64,000 nucleotides of DNA from Isochrysis galbana (Eukaryota > Haptophyta > Isochrysidales > Isochrysidaceae). Below the pieces are notes generated by a model that saw nothing but the letters and a program-made list of their open reading frames with translations, was not told the origin of the DNA and searched no databases. The translations under genes were made by a program, and so were the position numbers. The DNA is taken from NCBI GenBank assembly GCA_018136815.1, contig CM030932.1, positions 5,432,407-5,496,406 of the forward strand. The letters are read 5' to 3'. This document shows positions 51,901 to 61,934 of the stretch, piece by piece (positions within the stretch are counted from its first letter, which is position 1; each line of letters starts with the position of its first letter).

Positions 51901-51989
51901 AGCAAATACTTTGCATTTTGATAGACGACATGCGTGATCTTGATGCAGCCTTGCGCATTATAGATGACCTGCCTCCGTGTCAGGCTGCT
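48939..51989 (+). CDS. VPS11: VPS11, HOPS/CORVET core subunit (3' end missing)
   Basis: Endosome/vacuole tethering-complex core protein with an N-terminal WD40-like propeller, alpha-solenoid and C-terminal RING. Exons: 48939-50026, 50132-50309, 50434-50640, 50769-50922 and 51205 into the 51990 gap; all joins are GT-AG and in phase, giving about 804 codons before the gap. LRWERFRWFEATRQHG is the conserved start. VGR|AEAVYFYAADDPSRAFAFSG (exon 1/2), VYDLQAKCVAFH, LYARGNFAAALVLANAQ, IATIGAVPPSAVIVKLLAPH and LIQYLRALIHH with HSALLLACLI follow the family in order. Exon 5 carries a long variable insert (~51330-51540). LCILIDDMRDLDAALRIIDD, the last readable solenoid repeat, runs into the gap; the clathrin-heavy-chain-like end and RING are not seen. 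Start chosen at MATSSFSS; upstream ORF residues to 48828 are unlike the family. Confidence 0.88.
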
Positions 51990-52089
51990 NNNNNNNNNNN
52001 NNNNNNNNNNNNNNNNNNNNNNNNNNNNNNNNNNNNNNNNNNNNNNNNNNNNNNNNNNNNNNNNNNNNNNNNNNNNNNNNNNNNNNNNN
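51990..52089. other. Assembly gap (100 N), interrupts VPS11
   Basis: Exactly 100 N. The VPS11 reading frame enters it; repeat sequence rather than VPS11 follows, so the real distance is longer than 100 or the join is wrong. Confidence 0.99.
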
Positions 52090-52139
52090 CGCTTAGCGCT
52101 TCTAGGCCCCTAGTTTCTAGTTTCACGTTTCACAAGTGC

Positions 52140-52395
52140 GCCCCCCCCCCCCCCTGTGTTGTTTTTACCCGAAAGGGGTTTTCCCCCAGCGTGGCCTCGA
52201 GGAGAGGGCGTGCTGGGGTGCGCAGGGTCGGTGCGTGCACTGGGTGGAGGACAAATATCGAGGGGAGGGGGCAGTGCACCCCCCCCCCCCCGGTATCACT
52301 CGGACACCTGGCTCGTCAGGCATGGCGGGATTCCGGGACGGAAAAGTTGTGTCCAATTAGCTAGTGGGTTTGGCTAGGACATAACATTAGTTATT
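52140..52395 (+). repeat. Dispersed repeat, copy 2, with poly-C tracts
   Basis: About 52247-52393 matches 23853-23998 on the same strand (see that entry). Poly-C runs at 52140-52154 and 52278-52291 flank or interrupt it; at the second one copy 1 has TGCCCCTGACCCC, so the run has expanded here. Confidence 0.75.
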
Positions 52396-52662
52396 AGCCA
52401 AAAAAGGTACTGGGCACTAGGCGGCAGTAGTGGTAGTGGTACTAACGCTAATCGGGATTATTATTAGGTAGTACTATAAGCTCTCCACACAGATTACCAA
52501 TTACGACACTTGAAATGCAGGGCACACGAGGGCCAGGCGCAAAGCATGAGAGGCCAATATTGATGGGCGAGAGGAAAGCATCGGCCTTTCCCCATCCAGC
52601 GTTCCAACTTGTGACAAGATGCATACGTCAAGGTGCCCATGGTCAAGGGTCTGACTAAGATC

Positions 52663-55600
52663 CTACCAGTCGATGTCCCCGCCGATGATGACGTTCTCGT
52701 AGACGGACTTAGGCAATGCCTCTGATGGTAGCTCGGGATCTATCAGGTGAGCGATAACCGACGCTTTCAATGGGAACTCGACCGAGGCTGTATTGACCAC
52801 GCGAACCACGTTGCCCGAGCCGGGGGTCTTAAGAACGCAAAAGAATGGTTGCTCGATACCATTCTCCGTGTACAACTCGATGACTTGCTTGTTGCTACCA
52901 GGACCTTGCAATAGTTCGATCCGCGCATTGAGTGGGCGACCATCCGTTTGGAGGACTACTTGCACACTAGCCACCAGTGGGTCAAAGGGGTATGTGCGGA
53001 GAGCCCCACCTTGAATGTTCAGAAATGACTTTGTGCATTCCAACAGTGGTTGCTCGACCTGCTCAGAGAAGACATTCGCAGTGAACGGAAACTCGGCGTG
53101 CCCCACGTTGCGGACGGCGATGGTGTTGCAACAATGAGGAGTCCGTACCACAGCACTGAATGGACGGAGCTTACCGTCCTCGTTGAAGACTCGCATTCTG
53201 CACGGAGTGCTGTTGGGTCCGTGCCAAAGCTCGATGCAAGCATCGAGCGGTCGGCCTTCCGTGCTAATTTCGACCTGCACTTCCTCCACCTCTGATGAGG
53301 GATACGACCAAGTACGGAGTGACCCGCCGTGCACGAGGGCAAACGAATCCGATGCGTGAGGCGATAACAAAGACGTGTCTGTACGGACGTGGTGAGGAAC
53401 AACGGAGGCCATCATCGGGAATTCCACTGGTCCAGCATTAAGGACCGTGACAACGTTACCGGATCCGGGCGTCTCTATGAGGCAAAAAAACGGTCGTTGG
53501 AGGGCGTCCTCGGTGATGAGCTTGACGACTTGTTTCTTGTTGTTTGGGCCCTGGAGCAGCTCGATCCGGGCGTCGAGCGGTAGCCCATCCGTCTTAAGAA
53601 GAACCTGGACGCATTCCACAGATGGCTCAAACGGATATGTGCGAAGAGCTCCGCCTTGAATGACCATCGAGGATGAGATGCAATCAACGGACGGCTCGTC
53701 GATGGTCTCGGCAGACACATCGACGACGACGGGAAACTCAACGCGCCCAATGTTTCGAACGGCAATCGTATTAGGTCCATTTGGAGTCTGCATGACTATG
53801 TGGAACGGTCGAAGCTGGCCGTCTTCGTTGTATATACGCATTTTGCATGGAGTGTAGTCCGGTCCCTGCCAAATTTCCGCCTCAGCGTGGTATGGTCTAC
53901 CGTAGCTGCCAAATGCGACTTGGACCCTCTCCACCTTTGGAGAGGGGTACGTCCACGTGCGTACGGACGCGCCATGCACTACCACTGCCTGGTCAATTCG
54001 AGGGGATCTGTTGACGGAGGAGGGAACGGCCGTCGCGGTCGGTGCCAGGATGTCGTGACCCGAATCGGAAAGACGTTCCTCCACTGACTCCAAAATTGAC
54101 GGGGAAGCCACCGAATCATGTCCCGTCTCACTTTCGTTCACCGGAGAGTCACCTTTGGTACTGACCCGAATGGAATCCTCGGCATAAGACGGCAGGTCTG
54201 CGCTTGGAGAAATTCCAATTTCGAGGCAAGGCATGCACCCGTCAAGAGAGGTGTCCGCAGGTGCAACGACTTCCAGAAGCTGAGACGAGGAATGGCCCAT
54301 GGATTTGGGCTGGTATGATGGATCTCGCGGCTGCGCGACCCTCTCAGTGGCAGTGCGATGTTGTGGCTGCACTTGATTCCCGGATGGATGTTGCACTGCG
54401 TGCCTTAGGGACGAGGTAGCTAGCCTCGAGTGGTCCTTGGTGTCAAGTGACGCACCCGGCAGGTCGGCCGCGGCAAATCGAACGGAACCACTAGCGGTAA
54501 AAGATCTCAAATCACTCGGTGTTGGTGACTGAGGCGAGCCGAGTCCGGCGCTCTCAGGGCGAGGCGGATCATCCGAGCCCCTAACCGAAGGGTATTCTGC
54601 TGGAAAACTCCGAAGAGACGGCATATCCGCCGTCCGCAAGTGTGGCTTCGCATGGACAGGGCCCGCACTCAATGAACCGACGACATGAGCAGAACTCTCT
54701 TGCCCTACGGGCTGGGCGGCAGCAGAGCGTCGTCTCAAGTACTCGGAGTAGGATACGTCGGCCGACATCCGGCTGCAGGACGCCTCATGGTGACTCATCC
54801 CATTGTGAGTACGCACCGGCGCCACTTCTCGCAACTCGTCTCGTTCCATGTCCGGCAGATGGGACTCGGCAACTTCTACAGCATCACCGGCACTAGATGG
54901 CCTAGACGGACTGGACGCCGACACATGAGGCGAGCCGAGTCCGGCGCTCTTAGGGCGAGGTGGATCATCCGAGCCCCCAACCGAGGGGTATTCTGCTGCA
55001 AAACTCCGAAGAGACGGCATGTCCGCCGTCCGCAAGTGTGGCTTCGCATGGACAGGGCCCGCACTCAATGAACCGACGACATGAGCAGAACTCTCTTGCC
55101 CTAAGGGCTGGGCGGCAGCAGAGCGTCGTCTCAAGTACTCGGAACGTCGTTGCAAGTGTTCGGAGTGTGATGCAACAGCGGAAACCCGACTGGAATCCAA
55201 TCCACTGTGAGTATAAAGCGTCGGTGACTCTAGTCTTATCTCTCTCGCACTGCCCGTACACCCAGCCTCCTGCGATTCGGATGGCATTGCCGACATTACA
55301 GGTGATTCACCAGGTCTACATAAAGCATCGGCATAGGGTTCGGGGACGTTTGCATGACTTGTCACACGCGATCTTGTTAGCGAGGGGAAGGCCGGGCTGA
55401 CGGAAGATGACGTAGGGCTACGTGGCCAGCCGCGTGAGTCTGCGTTTGCGGTGGTATCCTGAATCGTTGATGGGTCTGCTGGCTGAACGGCTGTCCTGTG
55501 GGCCTTGTTGACAATCTGTGGTGCTTGTGAGCAGGCTTGGGGCGTTGCCAAAGCAGTGGTGCGCTCAACGCGAGGCGATCCATTTGAAGTCATCCACGTC

Positions 55601-56889
55601 GAATAGCTGGGGCTATATCCACATGCGTATTGTGGTGACCCATCTGTCATACTCAATGAGAAGCTCGACCTACTACTACATTCCTCAGATGATGACGTCA
55701 GGGGTCCTATGGGCGGTACATGCTGTGACGCCGATCTAGAAGCACCACCACTCTCGACGACTACCAACGGCGACGAAGGTGTCAGGCCATCCCCAGTAGC
55801 TGTTCCGGTGCGAAGCGGGGCAGCAGGAGTCCAGTAGGATGCCTGTCTCGGCGAGTTCAGCTGAGATTCTTGCTGACGATGCGATTCCGTGACCCTCCGC
55901 GGCAGGGAGAGTGCCAAGTCGAATTCATGAGAACTGTCGGTATCCACCATTGCTGCTGCAAGAGCATGGTGAGCGCTCGTCCCGGGCGATTTTAGAGATC
56001 TACTCTGGTTGACACATACCAAGCGTAGATCTAAGGATAGCCCAACGCGAGTCGTTGAGGCGGCCGACGAGGAATTACTCGTCTGAGGAACAATTAGGAT
56101 GGGTAGTAGTGAATCAATAAAAGCCATGATGCAGCATTCAGGACAAGATTGTGTAGAACGAGTCCAGGTGACTCGCTGGCAACGGACCTGATGAATGCCA
56201 GGTACGAGTACTGTGCCAAGCCTGATGCACCCGTCCGAGGCGATGACGTCACTAGGCCACTCTGTGCTTTGGAGAACTCTCTCTACATCGGGGCCATTGC
56301 CAGAGGTGGATTGATCCTTCTCCCCCGACTTTTGAGGGGCGATGAGCATGCTTCTCTTCAAGGTCGACTCATCACTTCCGCCACTCATCCTCTCGGTGAT
56401 GACATGATCGTTGAGGGAACCCGCACCCACAGCGACGCCCGTCCCCTCGGCTTCCTCCACAGCAGAATCGAAGTGCGCGGGGACACTGGAGCTCGAGGAT
56501 GGGGAGACATGGTTGTAGCGGCACCCGTAGAGGGATCGACCGGCTCGGTCGTGATCGCGGATTCTCTCATTGACTTCTGCCACGCGCTCGGCGCCCCACT
56601 CAAGTTGCGGTCTATGCAGACTGCCAAGCTGGTCGAATGCGCCCATCGAGAGCTGTGCGAGCGGTCCGCTGCACGGCGGAGCACTGTTCACGACGGTGCC
56701 GACGAGCAGCCGCATCCGAGATGGATGCAAGAAAGAGGCTGGTAGTGGAGGGGAAGGAGCCGGGAGGGGGGGGAGGGGGGCGCAGAAGGGGGAGTGCCGA
56801 GGGAGCTGAGGATGAAGGGCCGGCAGAGAAGGGGGGGAGAGAGAAAGGTTACCGCAGAGCCAACCACCCGTCCCCGTCCGTCTTGTCAC
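52663..56889 (-). CDS. Large protein with four tandem ~110-residue A-B-A-B domains
   Basis: A 1408-codon frame without stops. Residues ~240-960 are Ser/Pro-rich and probably disordered; SEYLRRRSAAAQP...HVVGS and the following ~70 residues occur twice in frame (DNA 54531-54747 and 54927-55143). Residues ~965-1395 hold four copies of one domain in two flavours: A (VHGxSxRTWxYP, WQGPDYTPCKMRI/WHGPNSTPCRMRV, NEDGxLRPF, NTIAVRN) at ~968 and ~1185, and B (IQGGALRTYPF, ELLQGPxxxKQV, RPFF/QPFF, TPGSGNVV) at ~1073 and ~1293. Each ends in VEFP/AEFP. The regular strand-like pattern suggests a beta-sandwich. I recall similar sequences in algal hypothetical proteins but no named family. The true start is uncertain: Met59 (56715) and Met82 (56646) avoid a proline-rich leader, and a cryptic intron near residue 240 is possible. 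Confidence 0.75.
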   Translation of the reverse strand: MTRRTGTGGWLCGNLSLSPPSLPALHPQLPRHSPFCAPLPPLPAPSPPLPASFLHPSRMRLLVGTVVNSAPPCSGPLAQLSMGAFDQLGSLHRPQLEWGAERVAEVNERIRDHDRAGRSLYGCRYNHVSPSSSSSVPAHFDSAVEEAEGTGVAVGAGSLNDHVITERMSGGSDESTLKRSMLIAPQKSGEKDQSTSGNGPDVERVLQSTEWPSDVIASDGCIRLGTVLVPGIHQVRCQRVTWTRSTQSCPECCIMAFIDSLLPILIVPQTSNSSSAASTTRVGLSLDLRLVCVNQSRSLKSPGTSAHHALAAAMVDTDSSHEFDLALSLPRRVTESHRQQESQLNSPRQASYWTPAAPLRTGTATGDGLTPSSPLVVVESGGASRSASQHVPPIGPLTSSSEECSSRSSFSLSMTDGSPQYACGYSPSYSTWMTSNGSPRVERTTALATPQACSQAPQIVNKAHRTAVQPADPSTIQDTTANADSRGWPRSPTSSSVSPAFPSLTRSRVTSHANVPEPYADALCRPGESPVMSAMPSESQEAGCTGSAREIRLESPTLYTHSGLDSSRVSAVASHSEHLQRRSEYLRRRSAAAQPLGQESSAHVVGSLSAGPVHAKPHLRTADMPSLRSFAAEYPSVGGSDDPPRPKSAGLGSPHVSASSPSRPSSAGDAVEVAESHLPDMERDELREVAPVRTHNGMSHHEASCSRMSADVSYSEYLRRRSAAAQPVGQESSAHVVGSLSAGPVHAKPHLRTADMPSLRSFPAEYPSVRGSDDPPRPESAGLGSPQSPTPSDLRSFTASGSVRFAAADLPGASLDTKDHSRLATSSLRHAVQHPSGNQVQPQHRTATERVAQPRDPSYQPKSMGHSSSQLLEVVAPADTSLDGCMPCLEIGISPSADLPSYAEDSIRVSTKGDSPVNESETGHDSVASPSILESVEERLSDSGHDILAPTATAVPSSVNRSPRIDQAVVVHGASVRTWTYPSPKVERVQVAFGSYGRPYHAEAEIWQGPDYTPCKMRIYNEDGQLRPFHIVMQTPNGPNTIAVRNIGRVEFPVVVDVSAETIDEPSVDCISSSMVIQGGALRTYPFEPSVECVQVLLKTDGLPLDARIELLQGPNNKKQVVKLITEDALQRPFFCLIETPGSGNVVTVLNAGPVEFPMMASVVPHHVRTDTSLLSPHASDSFALVHGGSLRTWSYPSSEVEEVQVEISTEGRPLDACIELWHGPNSTPCRMRVFNEDGKLRPFSAVVRTPHCCNTIAVRNVGHAEFPFTANVFSEQVEQPLLECTKSFLNIQGGALRTYPFDPLVASVQVVLQTDGRPLNARIELLQGPGSNKQVIELYTENGIEQPFFCVLKTPGSGNVVRVVNTASVEFPLKASVIAHLIDPELPSEALPKSVYENVIIGGDIDW

Positions 56890-57020
56890 CTGCTTCTCCC
56901 GTTCTCTTTACTCACCGATCATCACATACAATAATACTGTACACCAATCGAGGCAAGAAAGAAGCGAGGGCTTTCCCCCTCTCTCTTTCTTCTCTCCCTC
57001 GCTGCCTCTCTTGACCGAGA
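56740..57020. repeat. G/A-rich then C/T-rich low-complexity, upstream of 1408-codon gene
   Basis: The plus strand is purine-rich at 56740-56850 (GGGAGGGGGG, GGGGGAGAGAGAAAGG) and C/T-rich at 56970-57010. The purine tract lies within the 5' end of the long frame, which is one reason to prefer a downstream Met as start. Confidence 0.7.
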
Positions 57021-58853
57021 GCGAGCAGACGCAACACGTAGTAGTACTCTCTTTCTATGAGTGTGATATCAAATGAAGAAAAGAGGCCGAGATCCGACCC
57101 GCCACGCGACACACACTCTTTCCTTGCGGGGGGGGGGGGGGGGGGGCGGGAGAGAGGAGGACGAGGAGGAGGAAGACGGAGGACAAATGATGACTCATGA
57201 AAGTGTGAAGAAAGAGGGCGGCTCGTACTGGGTCTCCCCCCCCCCCCGCTCTCTGCTCCCCACTCTTCTCTCTCTCCATCTATGGTAAAGTGGTAAAGCA
57301 CTGCTATATATAGCTCAGCTCGTGGGTGTGCGCGCTGCTCCGCTCCTCCCTCCACTCGCGCGGCCAGCGGCCAGCCAGCGGGCGCGGCAGATCTCGCTGT
57401 CGCTCTCGTTCCCCTCGTGGTGGCGTTGCGGGACCCATAAAAATTTGTTAAAAAATAAATGTATTTGGTATCTGGTGGGGTCCCCCATCCGGATGGATCG
57501 TCGTAAACGGGCACGCCGCGCGCCCGCCATCGGTTCGAAGTTGGGCTCTCCGGGCCTCCCTCGGACTCCCTCGGCGACGGGCTCAATCAACGTTCAATGG
57601 GCTTTGCAGATGGGTGATTTCGACGAGGTTTCGGCGCTTCGGCGCGCGGCCTGGCCGATTGGCGTGACCATCCGGGTGGGACCTGTGTATTTGCTATCTG
57701 GTGGGCTGGTGGCTGGTGGGGTCCCCCATCCGGATGGATCGTCGTAAATAAACGGGCACGCAGCGCGCCCGGTCTCGACTTGGGGTTGAGCTTTTCAAGC
57801 TTTTGCGATTGTAGCAACTAATATACTGAGATATCATCGAGGTGGACGCGGCCGCGTCGGTGAGCTGATCCTAGTTCTCGATGCCGAGCTCGAGAAAGGG
57901 CGAATCCTGCGAGGGGCGGGTCGGGATGGTCGGGGTGGGATCGTTGGCGGCCAAGGTAGCCGCGTGCGCGCGCTGTGAGGAGCTCGGTGGGCTGCGCGGG
58001 CAATAACGCCAGAGGGTCAGGGGGCGGTCGGACTGTCGGTAGCCCGACACGGCGCTGCATCGGGCGGGAATCAAGAATCAAATGCCAAACGACGTAGCTT
58101 AGATATGAAGGAACCGATCCCCCCGCGGGCGCGACCGCAAATTCTTTACGGGTAGAGCGTGCTCAGCGCGTGACGAAGGGGGGGAGAGGGAGAGGGGGAG
58201 GGGGGGCGAATCGCACCATTTCTTGGCGAAGATTTTCGTAGTAGCAGGTGGCCCCCCTGGAGGTATTTTATTGGTCATCGCGCCACGGTCAAAAAATCAG
58301 CTCAACCCTTACCATTAGTTAAAAACTACTATTTGACCGCCCTATACCATGAGGGAATAGACTCGACAAGGTGCGATATGCCCCGAATTCCAGATTGAAA
58401 AATCATTCTTGCACTTATCTGTCTGCACAAGCACAGGATCTGCCGCGACCGATGTGAGAGCGCCACACAAGACCAAGGGAAAACACTTGCTAAAACGTAA
58501 AACTTGTAACTTGTTTAGAGTAGGCAGAAATGGTGGGCGCAATCCTCGTTATGTGCCTCCCGAGCGACGAATAACGAGAGGTTGCAGGCGTTGAGAAAGA
58601 GACAGTATAGGTCCATTACCTGAACAGAGTCCGTCACGACTCACGATGCCACTGGTGGTGCTGCTGCGAGATGAGAGGCAAAAAGGAATCGAGCAAGAGC
58701 AAGAGGTACGTCTCATCGAAGCATGGACAGCAACAGAATATTGCAGTTGGAAGCCGGCAGCGCTGCGCATGCGTATTGCGGCGACCAGGAGATCACCGCA
58801 TGACCATAAACAATGGAAACGACCTAGAACCAATAGATCAACATGTGTACAAG
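57021..58853. other. Intergenic with direct repeats, no supported gene
   Basis: Contains poly-G at 57128-57146, a C run at 57236-57247, and a direct repeat: GGTGGGGTCCCCCATCCGGA, continuing to the GCGCGCCCG motif, at about 57474-57525 and again at 57714-57771, each preceded by TATTTG(G/C)TATCTGGTGG. Minus frames at 56912-57590 and 57818-58081 are not convincing. Confidence 0.55.
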
Positions 58854-59309
58854 TCACGAATCTGCAAGCATAGCTCGTGGTGCTCCCACGTCGTTTCCCC
58901 GTCCGCTGTGAAGCTGCCGGATGTCACCCTCTTCGGATGGTCTGGGAGGCGTGCCCTTCTTGGAGCTCCGATCCTCGAGGTCGATTGCCACCTCGTCGCG
59001 CCGAGTTTGCCGCTCACGCTCGAGCAAAGTGTTGAGGCCAGAGATGTCAGTCCTGGCGCATGTGGGATTATGTGAGCAGGGATACGCAGGAGATATGGAA
59101 GGCGAGACAGAGCTTGAGAGCAGCGGCGCACGGCAGGGCGTGGGCCAAAAAGACCTGGGATCTGTCATCGTGCTGCGCGCGTTCAGACGGCTGGAAACGA
59201 GGCTGGGGGTGAAGGGCGCGGTAGCGACCAGCGTGCTGTGCTGATAGCGCCGGCGCCCCACTGGGACGGCACCCACTGGCGGCCGAGCAGTTGCCAGCAC
59301 CGCTCCCAT
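58854..59309 (-). CDS. Hypothetical protein or first exon(s), divergent from CFAP263
   Basis: A 151-codon frame from Met at 59309: Arg/Ser/Ala-rich start (VGRRRYQHSTLVATAPFT) that could be a mitochondrial presequence, then a charged helical segment (GLNTLLERERQTRRDEVAI) and GTPPRPSEEGDIRQLHSG. Its start is only 130 bp from the CFAP263 start on the other strand, suggesting a shared promoter. It may be spliced, since GTATGTC-like donors occur. No family recognised. Confidence 0.35.
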   Translation of the reverse strand: MGAVLATARPPVGAVPVGRRRYQHSTLVATAPFTPSLVSSRLNARSTMTDPRSFWPTPCRAPLLSSSVSPSISPAYPCSHNPTCARTDISGLNTLLERERQTRRDEVAIDLEDRSSKKGTPPRPSEEGDIRQLHSGRGNDVGAPRAMLADS

Positions 59310-59438
59310 ACTACTCTACAATAAAATACAACAGGAGCAAAAAAAAAGAACGGCGGTTTTTTGATTTGTTTTCTTGTTTCCTGGGTTGTTTCCCATCGGT
59401 TGCCCAACGCGACAGGGAAGGGGAGAGAGGGGAGCGCC
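59310..59438. promoter_or_regulatory. Putative short bidirectional promoter
   Basis: Only 129 bp lie between the two opposed start codons. It contains an A-run at 59339-59347, TTTTTTGATTTG, and a purine tract GGGAAGGGGAGAGAGGGG directly before the CFAP263 ATG. This assumes the minus-strand frame is real. Confidence 0.35.
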
Positions 59439-60570
59439 ATGATGGCCGCCGTACTCCCCGACCCAGCCAACCCTGATTTTGAGCTCTCGCACGAGGTTGT
59501 GGAGGAGGTCAAGCGGTGAGTAAACGGAGCCCGTGATGAGTCGATCTCAAGTCCCATGTTGCTGACCCACGCCCATGCTCGTCTCGCTCACGCGTAGGAG
59601 AAATGACATGCTTGAGCTGGAGAACTCGCTCTTTGAGAGTTACCTCCGGCGCGCAGCGGAACGCAATCCAGGTGCGTTTACGGGTGATGATGACGCCCAA
59701 TCGGCGGCCGCAGCGCGCAAGCAGGGAGTCATGAAAAAGGCCACACTCGAGTGGCATCAAAAGAATGAGGTTGGGGTTCACGAGATGGACGACATTCGTG
59801 AGGACATAGAAAAGCTGCGGGCGGAGCACGAGGCGCTCATTGACGCGTTGCGCGCTCAGATGGAGGAGACCGACATTCGTATATCTGAAATTAAGAAGGA
59901 TGCGTACGAGTTCAAGCGCGACGTGGTGATCGGGGCGGAGAATGCCCGAACGGGAAAGACAGTGGCAGAGAAGGTGGTGCGGCACATGGATGAGAAGATC
60001 CGCGCAAAGGGATCTATGATTGAGAAGCTTCGACTGAAGAATGCACAGCTGAAAGCTCAAGTTGCGAAGCTGGAGAGCCAGTTGCAGCAAAAGGAGGATA
60101 TGGGGGAAGTCCTGCATGCCATCGACTTTGATCAGCTCAAGATTGAAAATCAGCAGTACCTTGAGAAGATAGAGGATCGCAACAATGAGTTGTTGCGCCT
60201 CAAACTCACGACAGGGAACACGATTCAAGTGCTGAACGAGATCAAGCACAAGCTAGGTGGACTGAATGAGGAGTCGGTGTTCTTAAAGAGTGAAACCGCC
60301 CATCGCCGGGAGGCGCTCGCAAAGATCAATGAGGAAATCAAGAGAGTGGAAGCTGAGCGTGAACGGGCATTGCGCGCTGAGCGCAAGGCCAAACGCGAGG
60401 TGCCGATGCATGAGACCTCCAAAATGCCTCAAGTGCTGGAGTATGTACAACAAAAGTCCGAGGAATTCGAGCTGCAGAAGCAGATTGCGGCGATTACCAA
60501 GAAAATTGACTTGGCGCAGATGGCTCTCAAAACAGAGATGCGTAGATCCCGCCAAACCGGCTCTTTCTAG
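59439..60570 (+). CDS. CFAP263: CFAP263/CCDC113-like ciliary coiled-coil protein
   Basis: Axonemal/centriolar-satellite coiled-coil protein (DUF4201 family) required for motile cilia. Exons 59439-59515 and 59598-60570 with an 82-bp intron join in frame as EEVKR|RNDMLELENSLFESYL, giving 349 residues (human 377). The first ATG of two adjacent ones is used. The long helix includes EWHQKNEVGVHEMDDIREDI and IRISEIKKDAYEFKRDVVIG. Residues ~205-245 carry the family's best-conserved block: FDQLKIENQQYLEKIEDRNN, then ELLRLKLTTGNTIQVLNEIK. The C terminus (VLEYVQQKSEEFELQKQI) matches the usual end. Presence implies a flagellated cell stage. Confidence 0.9.
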
Positions 60571-61424
60571 GTAGGTGTGCGCCATATGTTGACTCAACGG
60601 ACAATGCCCGAGCGGTTGGATCATTGCTTGAGGGGATGAAAGTGGCGAGAATGTCCTGAGAAGAGGGGCGATTTCATGATGGAGTCTCGTCATGCCACGC
60701 CGTCTTGCCATCTATTTGGCATGTACATCGTACACGCATGAGTATTGCGTATTGCTCGATCTCAATGCTGTGTTGGTGTTGGCGCATGTATTAATTATAG
60801 ACGACATAGAAAACTTAAGGTGCTCGCTAAGCTACTAGGTTCTACCCGTCTGCTTAGGGTCCCCGTCGCCAACGCCCTCATCCCGATCACGCCCCCCTCC
60901 CCGCTTCCCCCCTCGTGCTCCTTTCTGCCTTTGCTCTTTAGTGCGGGGGGTGCCGGCCCATGTGCCATGTGCACTACTTTAACTACTTTGGGCTTGGCGC
61001 TTGGGGAGGGGGGAGGGGGGGGGTGGGGACAGGCCTTCATATGTGATTTGGGGTGTCGGCGTGTTCAAGATCATCGCACTGTGTGGGCCCAGCCATGCGG
61101 CTACCCTATGGGTATTCGGCTTGGGGCTGGGCGGGTTGGTTGGGAGTTGGGAGGCGATTCGATCCTAGCGCCTATCTATATGCCTATAGGTTAACCCCCA
61201 AAAGCCAACGCCCCCCAGGAGCTATCGGGCCCCCCCGAGAGCTATCGGGGGGAATTTCTTTCCCAATCGCCAACAGCCCCAAGGTGTCGTTCCGTCAATT
61301 GTGGGACACCAGTCGAATTGAGCGATCAAATGTCCACAGTTGTATAATCGAGCATTGTTTAAAACTAAACTTAAAATTAAATTGTTTTAAAATTATCATA
61401 GAAAAACAACTTTTTTTCTGCTTT
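60571..61424. other. Intergenic, no supported gene
   Basis: A small A-box-like string (TGCCCGAGCGGTTGGATC) occurs at 60605 without a tRNA fold or B box. G runs occur near 61007-61023. An AT-rich patch lies at 61350-61420. Confidence 0.5.
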
Positions 61425-61830
61425 CCCCGCGCCCGAGGGAGACGCCGTGTCAAGGCTTTTCCTCTGCGTTTCCTCTAAGGTGACAATTACATAAACACAT
61501 AATTTAAGGTATATTTCACACGGAGCACCTGTGATGACTTGCAATCACATCGGTGCACGCCGTGCATGGGCACGGCGCGATGTGCATCGGTCCCCCCGCG
61601 GATACGCCGTGCGTGCGCATGTCAACTCGTTCCATCTGCGTACCCCCTAAGGCCCACAACTACGTAAACTAGCCATGTAAGAGATGTTTCTCTGCGCAGC
61701 ACGCGTGATGACTTGCAATCACATTGTGCACGCCGTGCGTGGGCACGGCGCGATGTGCATCGGCGCCCCCCCGCGGGGGCGCCGTGCGTGCGCATAGCAA
61801 CTTCCAGGAAGGTGCACGCCGTGCGTTCAC
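61425..61830. repeat. Tandem repeats, ~178-bp period, GC dyads
   Basis: GTGATGACTTGCAATCACAT, then GTGCACGCCGTGC(A/G)TGGGC and ACGGCGCGATGTGCATCGG, occur at about 61530-61592 and 61706-61765. Each is followed by a CCCCGCGG...CGCCGTGCGTGCGCAT segment and CTAAGG(T/C)..ACAA(T/C)TAC(A/G)TAAAC. A partial earlier unit begins near 61425, and GGTGCACGCCGTGCG recurs at 61811. GCACGCCGTGC with GCACGGCGC can form stems. Confidence 0.82.
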
Positions 61831-61934
61831 TCTTTCCGCGGGGGAACTCTGGGCATATTTGGGCGCGTACATGGCGTACGGAGGGGGTTTACATACTAAT
61901 TATGGACGTTACGCCGGGGGGGGGGTTCGCAAGT

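Noticed and set aside
59509-60249. 246-codon minus frame rich in Leu
   Set aside because: Antisense of the CFAP263 coiled coil; Leu-rich text arises from the reversed Glu/Lys/Gln codons.
60601-60680. tRNA-like start (CCCGAGCGGTTGGATC)
   Set aside because: Resembles a tRNA-Leu/Ser D-arm but no anticodon stem, B box (GGTTCGANNCC) or acceptor pairing follows.
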